From: CAYXBG01 sp964463145
GTDB lineage: Bacteria; Acidobacteriota; UBA6911; RPQK01; CBDAPI01
Length of the DNA: 37,994 nt
Direction of reading: 5' to 3'
Assembly (NCBI GenBank): GCA_964463145.1
Contig: CAYXBG010000008.1
Coordinates: 1 to 37,994 of the forward strand
The position numbers and the translations under genes are program-made. Under the pieces are notes generated by a model that saw nothing but the letters and a program-made list of their open reading frames with translations, was not told where the DNA came from and did not search any database. Below are positions 7,888 to 16,709 of this stretch, piece after piece. Position 1 is the stretch's first letter; each line of letters opens with the position of its first letter.

Positions 7888-10534
7888 CCAACTGTTCCTG
7901 AAGTTTGGCCAACCTATCTTTAGATTCAATTAGGCGCTGTTCAACCTTTTCAACTACCTTGGAGGGGGCCTTCTCCAGAAAAGCTGCATCCTTCATTCGG
8001 GCCTGCAGCATAGAAACCTCAGGGTTGAGCTTATCGATCTGCCTGTGGAGACGCTTCTTCTCACTCTCAACATCTATCACTTCGTCTAGTAAGAGGTCGA
8101 AATCAGCAACCTCAGATACTCCTCGCACCCGAATCCCCTCATCACTCAGTTTTTCAACTAGCTCGAATGTGGTCAATCCTGCCAAATTCGAGATTTTAGA
8201 CTTATAGCCCATCACAAGCCCGATGGAATCTGGCCGGACTTGTATCTGACAGGGAATGTTTTTGCGCGGATCTATTTTGTTCTCGGTCCTTAGACTTCGC
8301 ATTGAGGATACAAGGTCTTTCACAATATCCATCTCCTCCAGGGCCTGAGAATCGATCCATTCATTCCTGCACTCTGGGAATTTAGCCCTCATAAGGGTTT
8401 CTCCCTCGTGGGGCAGTATTTGCCATAACTCCTCAGTCACAAAGGGAATGAAAGGATGTAGAAGTCGCAGTGACTGGTCCAAAGAAAAAAGAGAAACTGT
8501 ATCTAAGCATACTTCGTCTCTAAATCTGACATCATTGCGACGGGCCTTGGTAAATTCAATGTACCAGGAACAATATTCATCCCAAAAAAAATGGTACAGC
8601 TCATTACTAGCCTCGTGAAACCTGAACTTATTCAGATTATCGTTCACACTGGCACTAACCTGTTGAAGCCTCGCCAGTATCCAACGATCCTCAAGTTCCA
8701 GAGATTCCGAGTCGAGTAATTCTTGAATTTCTTTGCTGTCTACCGGACTAGCCCGGTCCATATTTAAAAGCAAGAATCGACCTGCATTCCAAATCTTGTT
8801 GCAGAAGGCACGATAACCAGCCATACGATTTTCGGAAAATGGTATATCCGTGCCGGGCACGGCCATCACACTAATGGTGAAACGCATTGCATCCGCACCG
8901 TATTCATCGATCATGCCCAATGGATCGATGACATTCCCTTTCGATTTAGACATCTTTTGGCCATCTTCATCTCTAACGAGTCCATTGATGTGAACCTGTC
9001 GGAATGGAACGTCTCCTTTAAAGCGAAGTCCTAACATCATCATGCGTGCAACCCAGAAAAAAATAATGTCGAACGCTGTTACTAATGTGCTTGTAGGGTA
9101 ATAGGTCTCCAGCTCTCTCGTTTCCTCAGGCCAACCCATGGTTGAAAATGGCCACAACCCACTGCTGAACCAGGTATCCAAAACATCCTCTTCCTGGACC
9201 AAAGAGTCGGAACTGCAGGCAGTACAAGAATCAGGATCCTCCAAAGCTACAATGGTCTCACCACATGCTTTGCAGTACCAGGCCGGGATTCGGTGCCCCC
9301 ACCAAAGCTGACGACTAATGCACCAATCGTGGATCTTTTCCATCCAATCCAAATAGACTTTGGTGAATCGGCTCGGAACAAAGATAGTCCTCTCATCCTT
9401 GACGGCTTGGATCGCTTCCTCTGCAAGGTCTTGCACTTTCACAAACCATTGCTTCGAAATCAGAGGTTCGACTACGGTGTCGCAACGGTGGCAAACTCCT
9501 ATGTTATGAGGATGGTCATCTACATGATCTATTAGACCCAGGGCATCCAAATCACAGATTATTTTCTTCCTTGCATCAAACCGGTCAAGGCCCTTATACG
9601 TCGCCGCTTTTTCGGTCATTGCACCGTCCGGCCCAATAACTTGGATAATTTCGAGATTGTTTCGACGGCCAGCCTCGAAATCATTTGGATCATGACCAGG
9701 GGTCACTTTGACGGCACCACTCCCGAATACCCGATCAACAAAGGCATCAGATATAATCGGCACCTCACGATCAGTAAGAGGGATACTAACCATCTGACCT
9801 ACTAGATTCTGATACCTATGATCTTCCGGATGAACAGCAACTGCAGTATCTCCAAGCATCGTCTCGGGGCGTGTAGTTGCAACCACGACAGACCCATCTC
9901 CCGACTTGAGTGGATATCGGAGGTGCCATAAAGTCCCATTCACTTCCCGATGCTCCACCTCTAAGTCAGATATAGCAGTTGCGCATCGCGGACACCAGTT
10001 GACTAAATATTCTCCTCTATAGACAAGTCCATCCTCATAGAGCTGCACGAATACTTCTCTAACAGCTCTCGACAGTCCTTCATCCATGGTAAAACGGGTA
10101 CGAGACCAATCGCATGAACAACCTAGTCGCCGAATCTGGCCAAGGATTCTGGCCTCGTACTTTTCTTTCCAGTCCCACACCAGGTTCTCGAATTTCTTCC
10201 GACCAAGATCAGTTCGATGTCGATTTTCTGCCAGCAATTGCCTCTCAACAACATTCTGAGTAGCAATACCTGCATGATCCGTTCCGGGGACCCATAGGAC
10301 GTTATATCCACTCATTCTTTTCCAACGAGCAAGGATATCCTGCAGAGTTATATTTAGAGCATGCCCCATGTGAAGGGACCCTGTAACATTTGGAGGGGGC
10401 ATTACGATTGAAAACGGCTCCCCATCAGCCTCTGGATCGGCCTGAAAGAAACCTTTAGCTGCCCATTTCTCGTACCATTTCTTCTCTACACTGGGACCGT
10501 CGTATCTTTTGGGGATATTCTTTCGCACATTCAT
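7871..10534 (-). CDS. valS: Valyl-tRNA synthetase
   Basis: A class I aminoacyl-tRNA synthetase that charges tRNA-Val. The ATP-binding signatures are HMGH at 55-58 and KMSKS at 527-531. The editing (CP1) domain, which hydrolyses mischarged Thr-tRNA, lies around 200-345 and includes ATTRPETMLGDTAVAVHP. Cysteine pairs CPRC (181-184), CHRC (348-351), CKAC (421-424) and CTAC (437-440) look like zinc knuckles. The C-terminal 60 residues form the basic coiled-coil arm typical of ValS. With 887 residues it has full length. It sits between a receiver-like gene and nadC on the same strand. Confidence 0.98.
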   Translation of the reverse strand: MNVRKNIPKRYDGPSVEKKWYEKWAAKGFFQADPEADGEPFSIVMPPPNVTGSLHMGHALNITLQDILARWKRMSGYNVLWVPGTDHAGIATQNVVERQLLAENRHRTDLGRKKFENLVWDWKEKYEARILGQIRRLGCSCDWSRTRFTMDEGLSRAVREVFVQLYEDGLVYRGEYLVNWCPRCATAISDLEVEHREVNGTLWHLRYPLKSGDGSVVVATTRPETMLGDTAVAVHPEDHRYQNLVGQMVSIPLTDREVPIISDAFVDRVFGSGAVKVTPGHDPNDFEAGRRNNLEIIQVIGPDGAMTEKAATYKGLDRFDARKKIICDLDALGLIDHVDDHPHNIGVCHRCDTVVEPLISKQWFVKVQDLAEEAIQAVKDERTIFVPSRFTKVYLDWMEKIHDWCISRQLWWGHRIPAWYCKACGETIVALEDPDSCTACSSDSLVQEEDVLDTWFSSGLWPFSTMGWPEETRELETYYPTSTLVTAFDIIFFWVARMMMLGLRFKGDVPFRQVHINGLVRDEDGQKMSKSKGNVIDPLGMIDEYGADAMRFTISVMAVPGTDIPFSENRMAGYRAFCNKIWNAGRFLLLNMDRASPVDSKEIQELLDSESLELEDRWILARLQQVSASVNDNLNKFRFHEASNELYHFFWDEYCSWYIEFTKARRNDVRFRDEVCLDTVSLFSLDQSLRLLHPFIPFVTEELWQILPHEGETLMRAKFPECRNEWIDSQALEEMDIVKDLVSSMRSLRTENKIDPRKNIPCQIQVRPDSIGLVMGYKSKISNLAGLTTFELVEKLSDEGIRVRGVSEVADFDLLLDEVIDVESEKKRLHRQIDKLNPEVSMLQARMKDAAFLEKAPSKVVEKVEQRLIESKDRLAKLQEQLDGFSS

Positions 10535-10609
10535 TCCTTCTACCTAGGACCTCTTACCTGGAGACCGACGAGGGGATGACAACCAGAAAACCTGCCTATC
10601 TCGAAGCCT

Positions 10610-11113
10610 TCAACCTACTAAGCGAACTAACTTCATGGGCATCACGTTGGGTCGTGTCTGGCCTCTCCGCAGTTCGAACAACGGCTCTCCTACACCCTCC
10701 ATCAACGGGATAATGTTGCCAAGAATGTCCTGACCATCTATGCCATTCTGTCTTCTGGAAACCCTCCCGACAATTTCTAGAAGATCCTCAGCTAAGAAAG
10801 GCTTGATTAATTGACCCGCAGCCTCACTCTCCCTTACTAGGACTGCATCTAGTTCAACCAGAGCGCCTACGAGTAAAATCACCGGGGCCTTTTCCGATTC
10901 AACTTTTTTGTTCATTTCAGAAGTAAGTCTATATCCGTCCAGCCCGCTCACAGAGATATTGACCAGCACGATATCAACACGATTTCCTTTCATATACTCT
11001 GAAGCCTCGAGCCCCTGACTGAACACAATGACATCGTAACCTTCCGGTTCCATGGTCATTGCTATCAGTCGTTGAGTCGCAGGGTTGTCATCGACAAGCA
11101 GGAGTTTCCGCAT
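10610..11113 (-). CDS. Receiver-domain protein lacking the phosphoacceptor Asp
   Basis: A 167-residue protein with a CheY-like receiver over residues 1-120 and a 47-residue tail of unknown fold. The acidic pair is present (VDDN, Asp8 and Asp9), as is the conserved lysine (IKPF, Lys104). The phosphorylation site is not: VDIVLVNISVSGLDGY has Asn52 where Asp is expected, and the conserved Thr/Ser of strand 4 is replaced by Val82. This suggests a signal-independent or protein-interaction role. No histidine kinase or DNA-binding output domain is nearby. The ATG overlaps the bamD stop by one base, so it is probably co-translated with bamD. Confidence 0.8.
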   Translation of the reverse strand: MRKLLLVDDNPATQRLIAMTMEPEGYDVIVFSQGLEASEYMKGNRVDIVLVNISVSGLDGYRLTSEMNKKVESEKAPVILLVGALVELDAVLVRESEAAGQLIKPFLAEDLLEIVGRVSRRQNGIDGQDILGNIIPLMEGVGEPLFELRRGQTRPNVMPMKLVRLVG

Positions 11114-12093
11114 CAGAGATCGTTTCCCGTCTCATTGGGTTCTACATCAGGCAGTGATTTCTCCTCTCTTTCTTCTGCCCGCCTCCGAGCCTCTTCATAA
11201 ATATCTTTGCCGCCCGACAATGTACTCCAAGCGCTACGGATAGGGTCAAAAAGAGAGAAGTCCGTATTCAAACGGTTACTATTCGCTAAATGGCGATCCG
11301 CCGCCGCCTGATCTATTTCAGGTACCGGCCTCTCCAAATCTTTCAGTTTTTTTATGGCTTCCTTGTAGTGGTCACTGAACGGAAATTCCTTGGCAAGCTG
11401 TTCATAGTAACGTCCTGCCTCATCCACACGACCATCTTGCTCCAAAGCTTCGGCCAAAGAAAAAATAACGTGGTCCAACTGGCTGTAGTTCCCGAATCTA
11501 TCGAGAATATCTTCGTACCGGCTAGCTGAGGCCTTATTGCTACCTCGATCGTGATAGAAGTCCCCTTTCACCCTAATGCCTGTCGCCAAATTCTCTTCAA
11601 CCTCCCAAAGAACCTCCTGCGCTGTTGTAGCCAGAGGACTGTCTGGGTAATCACGAATCATTTTTTTCAACTCCTGCATTGCCTTCTTTGAATAGGTAGG
11701 ATCGCGGTCTGGCTGGCGCATCAGACGAAAATTAATAGCCGCTATCTTCATCTGAGCATCATCTGCCATCTCGTGAGTTGGATAGAAAACAATGAAATCT
11801 TTGAACTGCGCCTCTGCCTGTAAAAGATTGTTTGTGCCACCTGCCCGATAATAAGATTCACCGATCGATATGAACGCCACAGGGGTGAATTCACTGTCAG
11901 GATATGTGTTGATGAGCGTCTGGAGGGCAAGTCTCGATTTAATATATTGGCCTTTTTCCAGAAACTTCATCCCGTTCTCGTAAAGGATGGTATCGGGCGG
12001 ATCCGCTGTATCTTGTAGATCAGCACTTTTTTGCCCGCACGACATCGTCAGGAGAATCAGGAACCCAGCGGCAAATTTGATCAATACTCTCAT
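11113..12093 (-). CDS. bamD: Outer membrane protein assembly factor BamD
   Basis: A lipoprotein of the BAM complex, which inserts beta-barrel proteins into the outer membrane. The N-terminus is a lipoprotein signal peptide with lipobox LTMSC, so Cys19 would carry the lipid. It is followed by TPR-like helical pairs, including GMKFLEKGQYIKSRLALQ and the BamD/YfiO pattern of tyrosine-proline turns (NTYPDSEF, VFYPTHEMADDA, RDYPDSPLA). It has 326 residues, longer than E. coli BamD, with a charged C-terminal tail rich in Glu and Arg. The 243 bases between it and rpe upstream hold no gene and should contain its promoter; I see no convincing consensus there. Confidence 0.88.
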   Translation of the reverse strand: MRVLIKFAAGFLILLTMSCGQKSADLQDTADPPDTILYENGMKFLEKGQYIKSRLALQTLINTYPDSEFTPVAFISIGESYYRAGGTNNLLQAEAQFKDFIVFYPTHEMADDAQMKIAAINFRLMRQPDRDPTYSKKAMQELKKMIRDYPDSPLATTAQEVLWEVEENLATGIRVKGDFYHDRGSNKASASRYEDILDRFGNYSQLDHVIFSLAEALEQDGRVDEAGRYYEQLAKEFPFSDHYKEAIKKLKDLERPVPEIDQAAADRHLANSNRLNTDFSLFDPIRSAWSTLSGGKDIYEEARRRAEEREEKSLPDVEPNETGNDL

Positions 12094-12336
12094 TAGCCCG
12101 CCCCAGTGATTATCGACTGAACAATCCAGTAATATTTGACATCAGCAGACAGAAATCAGACCTGAAACTAACAGACCTATTAAGAATATCAAGAAGTTAT
12201 ACATTACAGCCATAAACTAGGCCACCAGATTCAACTTCCTGCCCTCTCTAATATCATTCGAACCAGTCCTTTGTGAAGCTATCCGAACACCTTTGAGACT
12301 GAAAACCATCTGCGATCATTCTCGCCGAACCTTCCG

Positions 12337-13008
12337 TTACTCGACTCTTGCTTCTAAGGCAATCTGTTGCAATCGCCTAAACTCCCTTTCTGGATTGGGA
12401 GAGCTGAAAATCGATGAACCAGACACTACCAGATCCCCACCTGCCTTCACGACATCTCCCACATTGTCTTTCTCTATCCCACCATCCACTTCGATCAGCA
12501 CATCCTGGTCCTTTCGGCATATAACAGATTGTAGCTGTCGGGTTTTATTGAAAATAGCTGGGATGAATTCCTGGCCGCCAAACCCCGGGTTTACGGACAT
12601 GAGTAAAACATGGTGACACTTGTCTAAAACTTTCTCTACCTTTTCCAAGGGAGTATCTGGATTTAAGGCAACACCTGCCTTTGCGCCAGCATTTTTTATC
12701 TCACATAGCAGATTTTCAAGGTTAGCAACAGCCTCTACATGTACGGACACAAAATCTGCTCCGGCACTAATGTAATCCTTAAAAGTCTGTTCGGCATTTG
12801 CAATCATTAAATGTACATCCAGAGTTAACTCGGTCACTTCTCTTATCGCCCTAATGGTAGGTGGGCCGAAGGTTAGGTTGGGGACAAAATGTCCATCCAT
12901 TACATCCAAATGTAGAATCTTTGCATCAGATTTTTCCATAAGCCGGATGTCGGCCAGAAGATTCAGGAAATCACCAGATAGTAATGAGGGTGCAATGGTA
13001 GCTTTCAT
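12337..13008 (-). CDS. rpe: Ribulose-phosphate 3-epimerase
   Basis: Interconverts ribulose 5-phosphate and xylulose 5-phosphate in the pentose phosphate pathway. It is a TIM barrel of 223 residues. Motifs in order are IAPSLLSGDF, HLDVMDGHFVPNLTFGP with the metal-binding and catalytic aspartates, DVHLMI, SVNPGFGGQ and EVDGGI followed by SGSSIF at the phosphate site. The ATG overlaps the stop of the PASTA gene (ATGA), making it the last gene of the def-fmt-rsmB-PASTA-rpe operon. Sedoheptulose 7-phosphate, the precursor of heptose, is made from this pathway. Confidence 0.96.
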   Translation of the reverse strand: MKATIAPSLLSGDFLNLLADIRLMEKSDAKILHLDVMDGHFVPNLTFGPPTIRAIREVTELTLDVHLMIANAEQTFKDYISAGADFVSVHVEAVANLENLLCEIKNAGAKAGVALNPDTPLEKVEKVLDKCHHVLLMSVNPGFGGQEFIPAIFNKTRQLQSVICRKDQDVLIEVDGGIEKDNVGDVVKAGGDLVVSGSSIFSSPNPEREFRRLQQIALEARVE

Positions 13009-13760
13009 TGTACAACCGCCAGACGGATCCCCTGATTCGACTTCACCAAGTGACCAGGCCGAGGGAACTGGCCGATTACTGTGCCTTTTTGAGTGCCGTG
13101 CTGCAGGCGGTAGTGGACACGATCTAATTTCATTTTCTCGCCATTCAAAAACGGTTTAACTTCATTCACGCTCTTTCCTAAAAACTCCGGCATGACGTAA
13201 CTAATGGGCCTCCCGGACTCTATGAGAATGTCTATACGGGGCGTCACCGCAGAACTCGAACCCGAAGGGGGAAATTGGGCTAAAACTTTACCTTTTCTGT
13301 CTCCTTCGACAACATCCAGGGTCACTGTGCTTACATGACCAATTACATAGTTTGCCTGCTGAGTTGCTACTTCGGCTACCCTGGAAGTAGAACCGACTAG
13401 GTCCGGTACTGCGTGTGTCCTCGGACCCTTACTAACGATGGCTTTTATCCGACGTCCCTCTTTAGTCCTCGATCCTCCCCGAGGGAATTGAGACACAATG
13501 GAACCCTCGAGGGCATCCGAAGCATAGCGATCACCAGAATGATTAAGACTTAGTTCGACTGTGCTTAAGACTCGGGTTGCCTCCTTTAAGGTTAACCCCT
13601 CAATATGGGGGACTTCCACCTCCGAACTCCGCACGGCTAGCTTCATTCCACCAATCACACTCAGGGCCCCTACAGAGACAAGTATTCCTATCAGCAGACC
13701 CAGGACTCCTATATCTACTACCTTTCGTTGAATGTCCTGTAGACGTGTAGGGGGAGACAT
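13005..13760 (-). CDS. Membrane-anchored protein with three PASTA domains
   Basis: A 251-residue protein with a short cytoplasmic N-terminus, one transmembrane segment at about 17-40 and three PASTA repeats beginning near VEVPHIEGLTLKEA, HAVPDLVGSTSRVA and YVMPEFLGKSVNEV. Each repeat has the diagnostic GxVxxQFPxxG element (SIVSQFPRGG, KVLAQFPPSG, TVIGQFPRPG). PASTA domains bind muropeptides or beta-lactams in PknB kinases and penicillin-binding proteins, but neither a kinase nor a transpeptidase domain is present. It probably faces the periplasm. Its position between rsmB and rpe is, from memory, common in Acidobacteriota. The function is unknown. Confidence 0.85.
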   Translation of the reverse strand: MSPPTRLQDIQRKVVDIGVLGLLIGILVSVGALSVIGGMKLAVRSSEVEVPHIEGLTLKEATRVLSTVELSLNHSGDRYASDALEGSIVSQFPRGGSRTKEGRRIKAIVSKGPRTHAVPDLVGSTSRVAEVATQQANYVIGHVSTVTLDVVEGDRKGKVLAQFPPSGSSSAVTPRIDILIESGRPISYVMPEFLGKSVNEVKPFLNGEKMKLDRVHYRLQHGTQKGTVIGQFPRPGHLVKSNQGIRLAVVQ

Positions 13761-13829
13761 AGACGGTTATTCACATACGCCATGGGCGCTGAAATTGCTC
13801 TTGGGCGGTAACATAGCCCTTCTATCTTT

Positions 13830-15101
13830 CTATATACGTCTGATACTCGCAAGGAAGAAGCATCGCCCGACACCTCCCAGGGAAATGTCATTTCCCTGAA
13901 AATCTTCTCGCTTTGCTCTTGGCTCTTCCTCCAAAAATTGTTCTATTACCTGCTCATTCTCTTCTGGCTCGCTTGAACATGTGGAGTATACTACCTGCCC
14001 ACCCTTGCCCAACATGTTGAAGGCAGTGCGCAATAGTGAAAGCTGTCGCTTGTACATCCGATCGAAACTGGAAGGTTCAAAGGTCCATCGGATCTCTGGG
14101 TTCTCAGCAAGTGTCGCTAGCCCACTACAAGGAGCATCGAGCAGTACGATATCAAAGGTGCGTCTATAGGGATGGGTGAAAATCAGATCAGCTTGTACAA
14201 AGTTAAGATTGGGAACAGCGAGAAGTTGGGCTCGTCTGCGCATTACAGTTAAGCGGTTGAGGCTTATGTCGGATGCATAAACCTGTCCACTCGACTGAAT
14301 AGCATATGCCATCAGGAAGGATTTCCCTCCTGGAGCAGCACATATATCTGCAATACGTAAACAATCACTCAAGTTCATCGCAGCGACAATACTCTGACTT
14401 TCGAGACTCATGAAAAAACCTAAGCCTTCTGTGATGATAGGATGACCTGTCAATACGGTGGCCAATCGCAAACAACTGGGGAACCCCTCAACCCTCTCAA
14501 ATTCCAAGTTGTCTCGTTCTAGTTGGCTACATACTCCTTCAAGTGAGGTCTTAAAAGGATTCACCCACAAGTAATGTTTAGGCTCTCGGTTATGTTTCTC
14601 CATTATCTGTTCGGCTACTATTGGACCATGACGATCCAGATAACGACGAACCAACCAAGTAGGATGGCTGTAACGGACGGCTATGGACTCGATGTCGTCA
14701 CCATCTGGCAATGGATTCTTACTGCGGAGATGGTTCCTCAGAACGGCGTTGACGAACCCCGAGGCAGATTTTTTTCCAAGAATCCCGCATATTTTTACCG
14801 ACTCGTTTACAACCGCGTGAGAGGGAGTTCTGAAATTGCATAACTCACATATCGCACAGCGGAGAATAGCCTTAATCTCTTCGTCTAATTTTTCCAATCG
14901 AATCGAAGAGTTTCTTGATATTAAATAATCAAATTGTGAGAGTCCCTGCACAACGGAATACAACAAGCGATATGTGAAGGCTTTGTCACGGGCATCGAGA
15001 GCTAGAAATTTTGTGTTTTGGGAAAGATCTCCAAGATGAGTCCGCCTGGAAAAGATTTGCAGAAGAATCCTGACGGCCGTGGTACGAGGACTTAAACTCA
15101 C
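13830..15101 (-). CDS. rsmB: 16S rRNA (cytosine(967)-C(5))-methyltransferase
   Basis: Methylates C967 of 16S rRNA with S-adenosylmethionine. Residues 1-140 form a NusB-like RNA-binding domain, and 150-423 the Fmu/NOL1 methyltransferase. The cofactor loop reads ADICAAPGGKS at 251-261. The two cysteines of the m5C mechanism are Cys325 in LDAPCSG and Cys375 in YSTCSSEPEENEQ, the latter being the catalytic one in relatives. The start is GTG in a GTGA overlap with the fmt stop. Length and domain order are normal. RsmF is less likely because of the NusB-like domain and the fmt neighbour. Confidence 0.94.
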   Translation of the reverse strand: MSLSPRTTAVRILLQIFSRRTHLGDLSQNTKFLALDARDKAFTYRLLYSVVQGLSQFDYLISRNSSIRLEKLDEEIKAILRCAICELCNFRTPSHAVVNESVKICGILGKKSASGFVNAVLRNHLRSKNPLPDGDDIESIAVRYSHPTWLVRRYLDRHGPIVAEQIMEKHNREPKHYLWVNPFKTSLEGVCSQLERDNLEFERVEGFPSCLRLATVLTGHPIITEGLGFFMSLESQSIVAAMNLSDCLRIADICAAPGGKSFLMAYAIQSSGQVYASDISLNRLTVMRRRAQLLAVPNLNFVQADLIFTHPYRRTFDIVLLDAPCSGLATLAENPEIRWTFEPSSFDRMYKRQLSLLRTAFNMLGKGGQVVYSTCSSEPEENEQVIEQFLEEEPRAKREDFQGNDISLGGVGRCFFLASIRRI

Positions 15102-16048
15102 GAGAAAAGATCTTCGTCCGAAAGACGGGCTCCATTAGAAAAATCACGGCCGGAGAGACGGTTCCGGTTGGCAGGTTGAACTTCGACCAGCTCCACCAAC
15201 CGACCATCGCCACAAACAACGGCCGGACTTTCACCTAACTGTAAAAGTCCTCCCACAGGCATATCCGAAATCGCTTTTTTAATTAGCAACCGGACCTTCC
15301 AGATTTTAATAGTCTTACCCCGGAAATGTGTATAACATCCAGGCTTCGGATTGAAGGCCCTAATGTGATTGTGCACTTCGATGGCGGTCCCAGACCAATT
15401 TATGCAGCCATCTTTCTTCTGAATTGCCGGAGCATAGGTTGCACTGCTATCTTGCTGAGGCTCAGGTAAGCGTTCTCCACTCAGATAAGACCCGAGTATC
15501 CCGAGCAACAGTGTAGCACCCCTTTCGGCTAGCCGAGCCTCCAGTTGCCCTGACGTCTCTTCCTCATTGACAGCTACTTTTGTCCTGGCAACCACGGGAC
15601 CGGAATCGAGTCCGGAATCTACGCGCATGATACTGACCCCAGTGATTACCTCTCCGGCTAGGAGAGTATGTGTTATAGGAGCAGCCCCTCGGTATTTTGG
15701 TAACAATGAAGGATGAACATTTAGTGTCCCATGGGCCGGCAGATCGAAAATACCGGCAGGCAAAAGTTGTCCGAAAGCCACCACAACCGCTAAATCAGGT
15801 TGTAGGGCCTTTAGCCATTCAAGTGCCTCAGTATTATTCCATAGACTGTTAGGTTGCAGGATCGGTATCGACTTTTCCTGGGCCACAAGTTTGATAGGAG
15901 AAGCTAATATTTTCCGATCTCTTCCGGCTGGACGGTCGGGCTGTGTTATCACGCCCTTGACCTGTATATCAGCAGATTGCATCAGAACTCGCAGTGATGG
16001 GACTGCAAAATCTGGGGTCCCTATGAAGACGAGTCGTGTCAAATCCAA
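15098..16048 (-). CDS. fmt: Methionyl-tRNA formyltransferase
   Basis: Formylates initiator Met-tRNA using 10-formyltetrahydrofolate. The N-terminal hydrolase fold starts VFIGTPDFAVPSL. The catalytic and folate-binding motif is LNVHPSLLPKYRGAAPI with Asn and His, followed by DSGLDSGPV supplying the aspartate. The C-terminal OB-fold domain that binds tRNA is present (KPGCYTHFRGKTIKIWK onward). It has 316 residues. The start is a TTG at 16048 overlapping def by 10 bases; a second TTG six bases later is equally possible. The def-fmt-rsmB order is a classic translation-initiation cluster. Confidence 0.97.
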   Translation of the reverse strand: MDLTRLVFIGTPDFAVPSLRVLMQSADIQVKGVITQPDRPAGRDRKILASPIKLVAQEKSIPILQPNSLWNNTEALEWLKALQPDLAVVVAFGQLLPAGIFDLPAHGTLNVHPSLLPKYRGAAPITHTLLAGEVITGVSIMRVDSGLDSGPVVARTKVAVNEEETSGQLEARLAERGATLLLGILGSYLSGERLPEPQQDSSATYAPAIQKKDGCINWSGTAIEVHNHIRAFNPKPGCYTHFRGKTIKIWKVRLLIKKAISDMPVGGLLQLGESPAVVCGDGRLVELVEVQPANRNRLSGRDFSNGARLSDEDLFS

Positions 16049-16551
16049 TCACCGGACTTAATTAATTTTTTTATCTTGCGCTTGATTACATCGCGACGAA
16101 GGAAGGAAAGGTGGTCTAGATATAAGATCCCATCCAAGTGGTCGACTTCATGGCATATTACCCTTGCAAGCATACCTTCTGCATCGAGTTCTATTCTTCC
16201 CCCTTCAGGATCCTCCGCCTGGACCTTGATTTTTTGCGGGCGCTCAACAAGAGCGGTGAAACCAGGTATGCTTAGGCATCCCTCCTCGCCTTTCTCTCGG
16301 CCCTCGCTAGAAAGGATTTGCGGATTTATGAGTTTCAACGCGTCCCGGTTCCCATCAGGCCCCTCAACATCAACAACAATAACGCGCAGATTCACTCCAA
16401 CTTGTGGAGCAGCCAGTCCGATTCCGCTCTCAGCGTACATGGTATCGGTCATATCACGAACGAGTTCTTGCAGATCTTCACCATACACTGACACCGGAGA
16501 GCTCACTGTTGTAAGCTCCTTTGATCCGTATTTAAGAACAGGTCTGATCAT
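16039..16551 (-). CDS. def: Peptide deformylase
   Basis: A metalloenzyme that removes the N-formyl group from new proteins, reversing the Fmt step. All three family motifs are intact: GIGLAAPQ at 43-50, EGCLS at 90-94 with metal ligand Cys92, and HEVDH at 134-138 with both metal-binding histidines and the catalytic Glu. It has 170 residues, the usual length. It is the first gene of the operon and is divergent from mlaE, with about 158 bases between the two starts that must hold both promoters. Confidence 0.97.
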   Translation of the reverse strand: MIRPVLKYGSKELTTVSSPVSVYGEDLQELVRDMTDTMYAESGIGLAAPQVGVNLRVIVVDVEGPDGNRDALKLINPQILSSEGREKGEEGCLSIPGFTALVERPQKIKVQAEDPEGGRIELDAEGMLARVICHEVDHLDGILYLDHLSFLRRDVIKRKIKKLIKSGDWI

Positions 16552-16709
16552 CCTATTTATATGACCTTTCGTGGCGTCTGGAGGAGAGACTGTCTCACAT
16601 CATAATTTGCTTTGTTAGACACGTCATTGTTGCCAAACTTAACGAACTTAGTGTAACACTATGACTACACAGTAAACTCGCATTCTTGTGTCCCAGGGAG
16701 GACTGACGG

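Noticed and set aside
12094..12336. Gap between bamD and rpe as a site for a small RNA or tRNA
   Set aside because: I could fold no cloverleaf or strong hairpin and found no clear promoter; it seems to be a plain intergenic region.
16076..16564. Open frame of 162 codons on the plus strand
   Set aside because: It is antisense to def, which carries all three deformylase motifs.
16650..16660. Palindrome AGTGTAACACT between def and mlaE
   Set aside because: Five-base arms are common by chance and there is a single copy. It could be an operator but I cannot support it.
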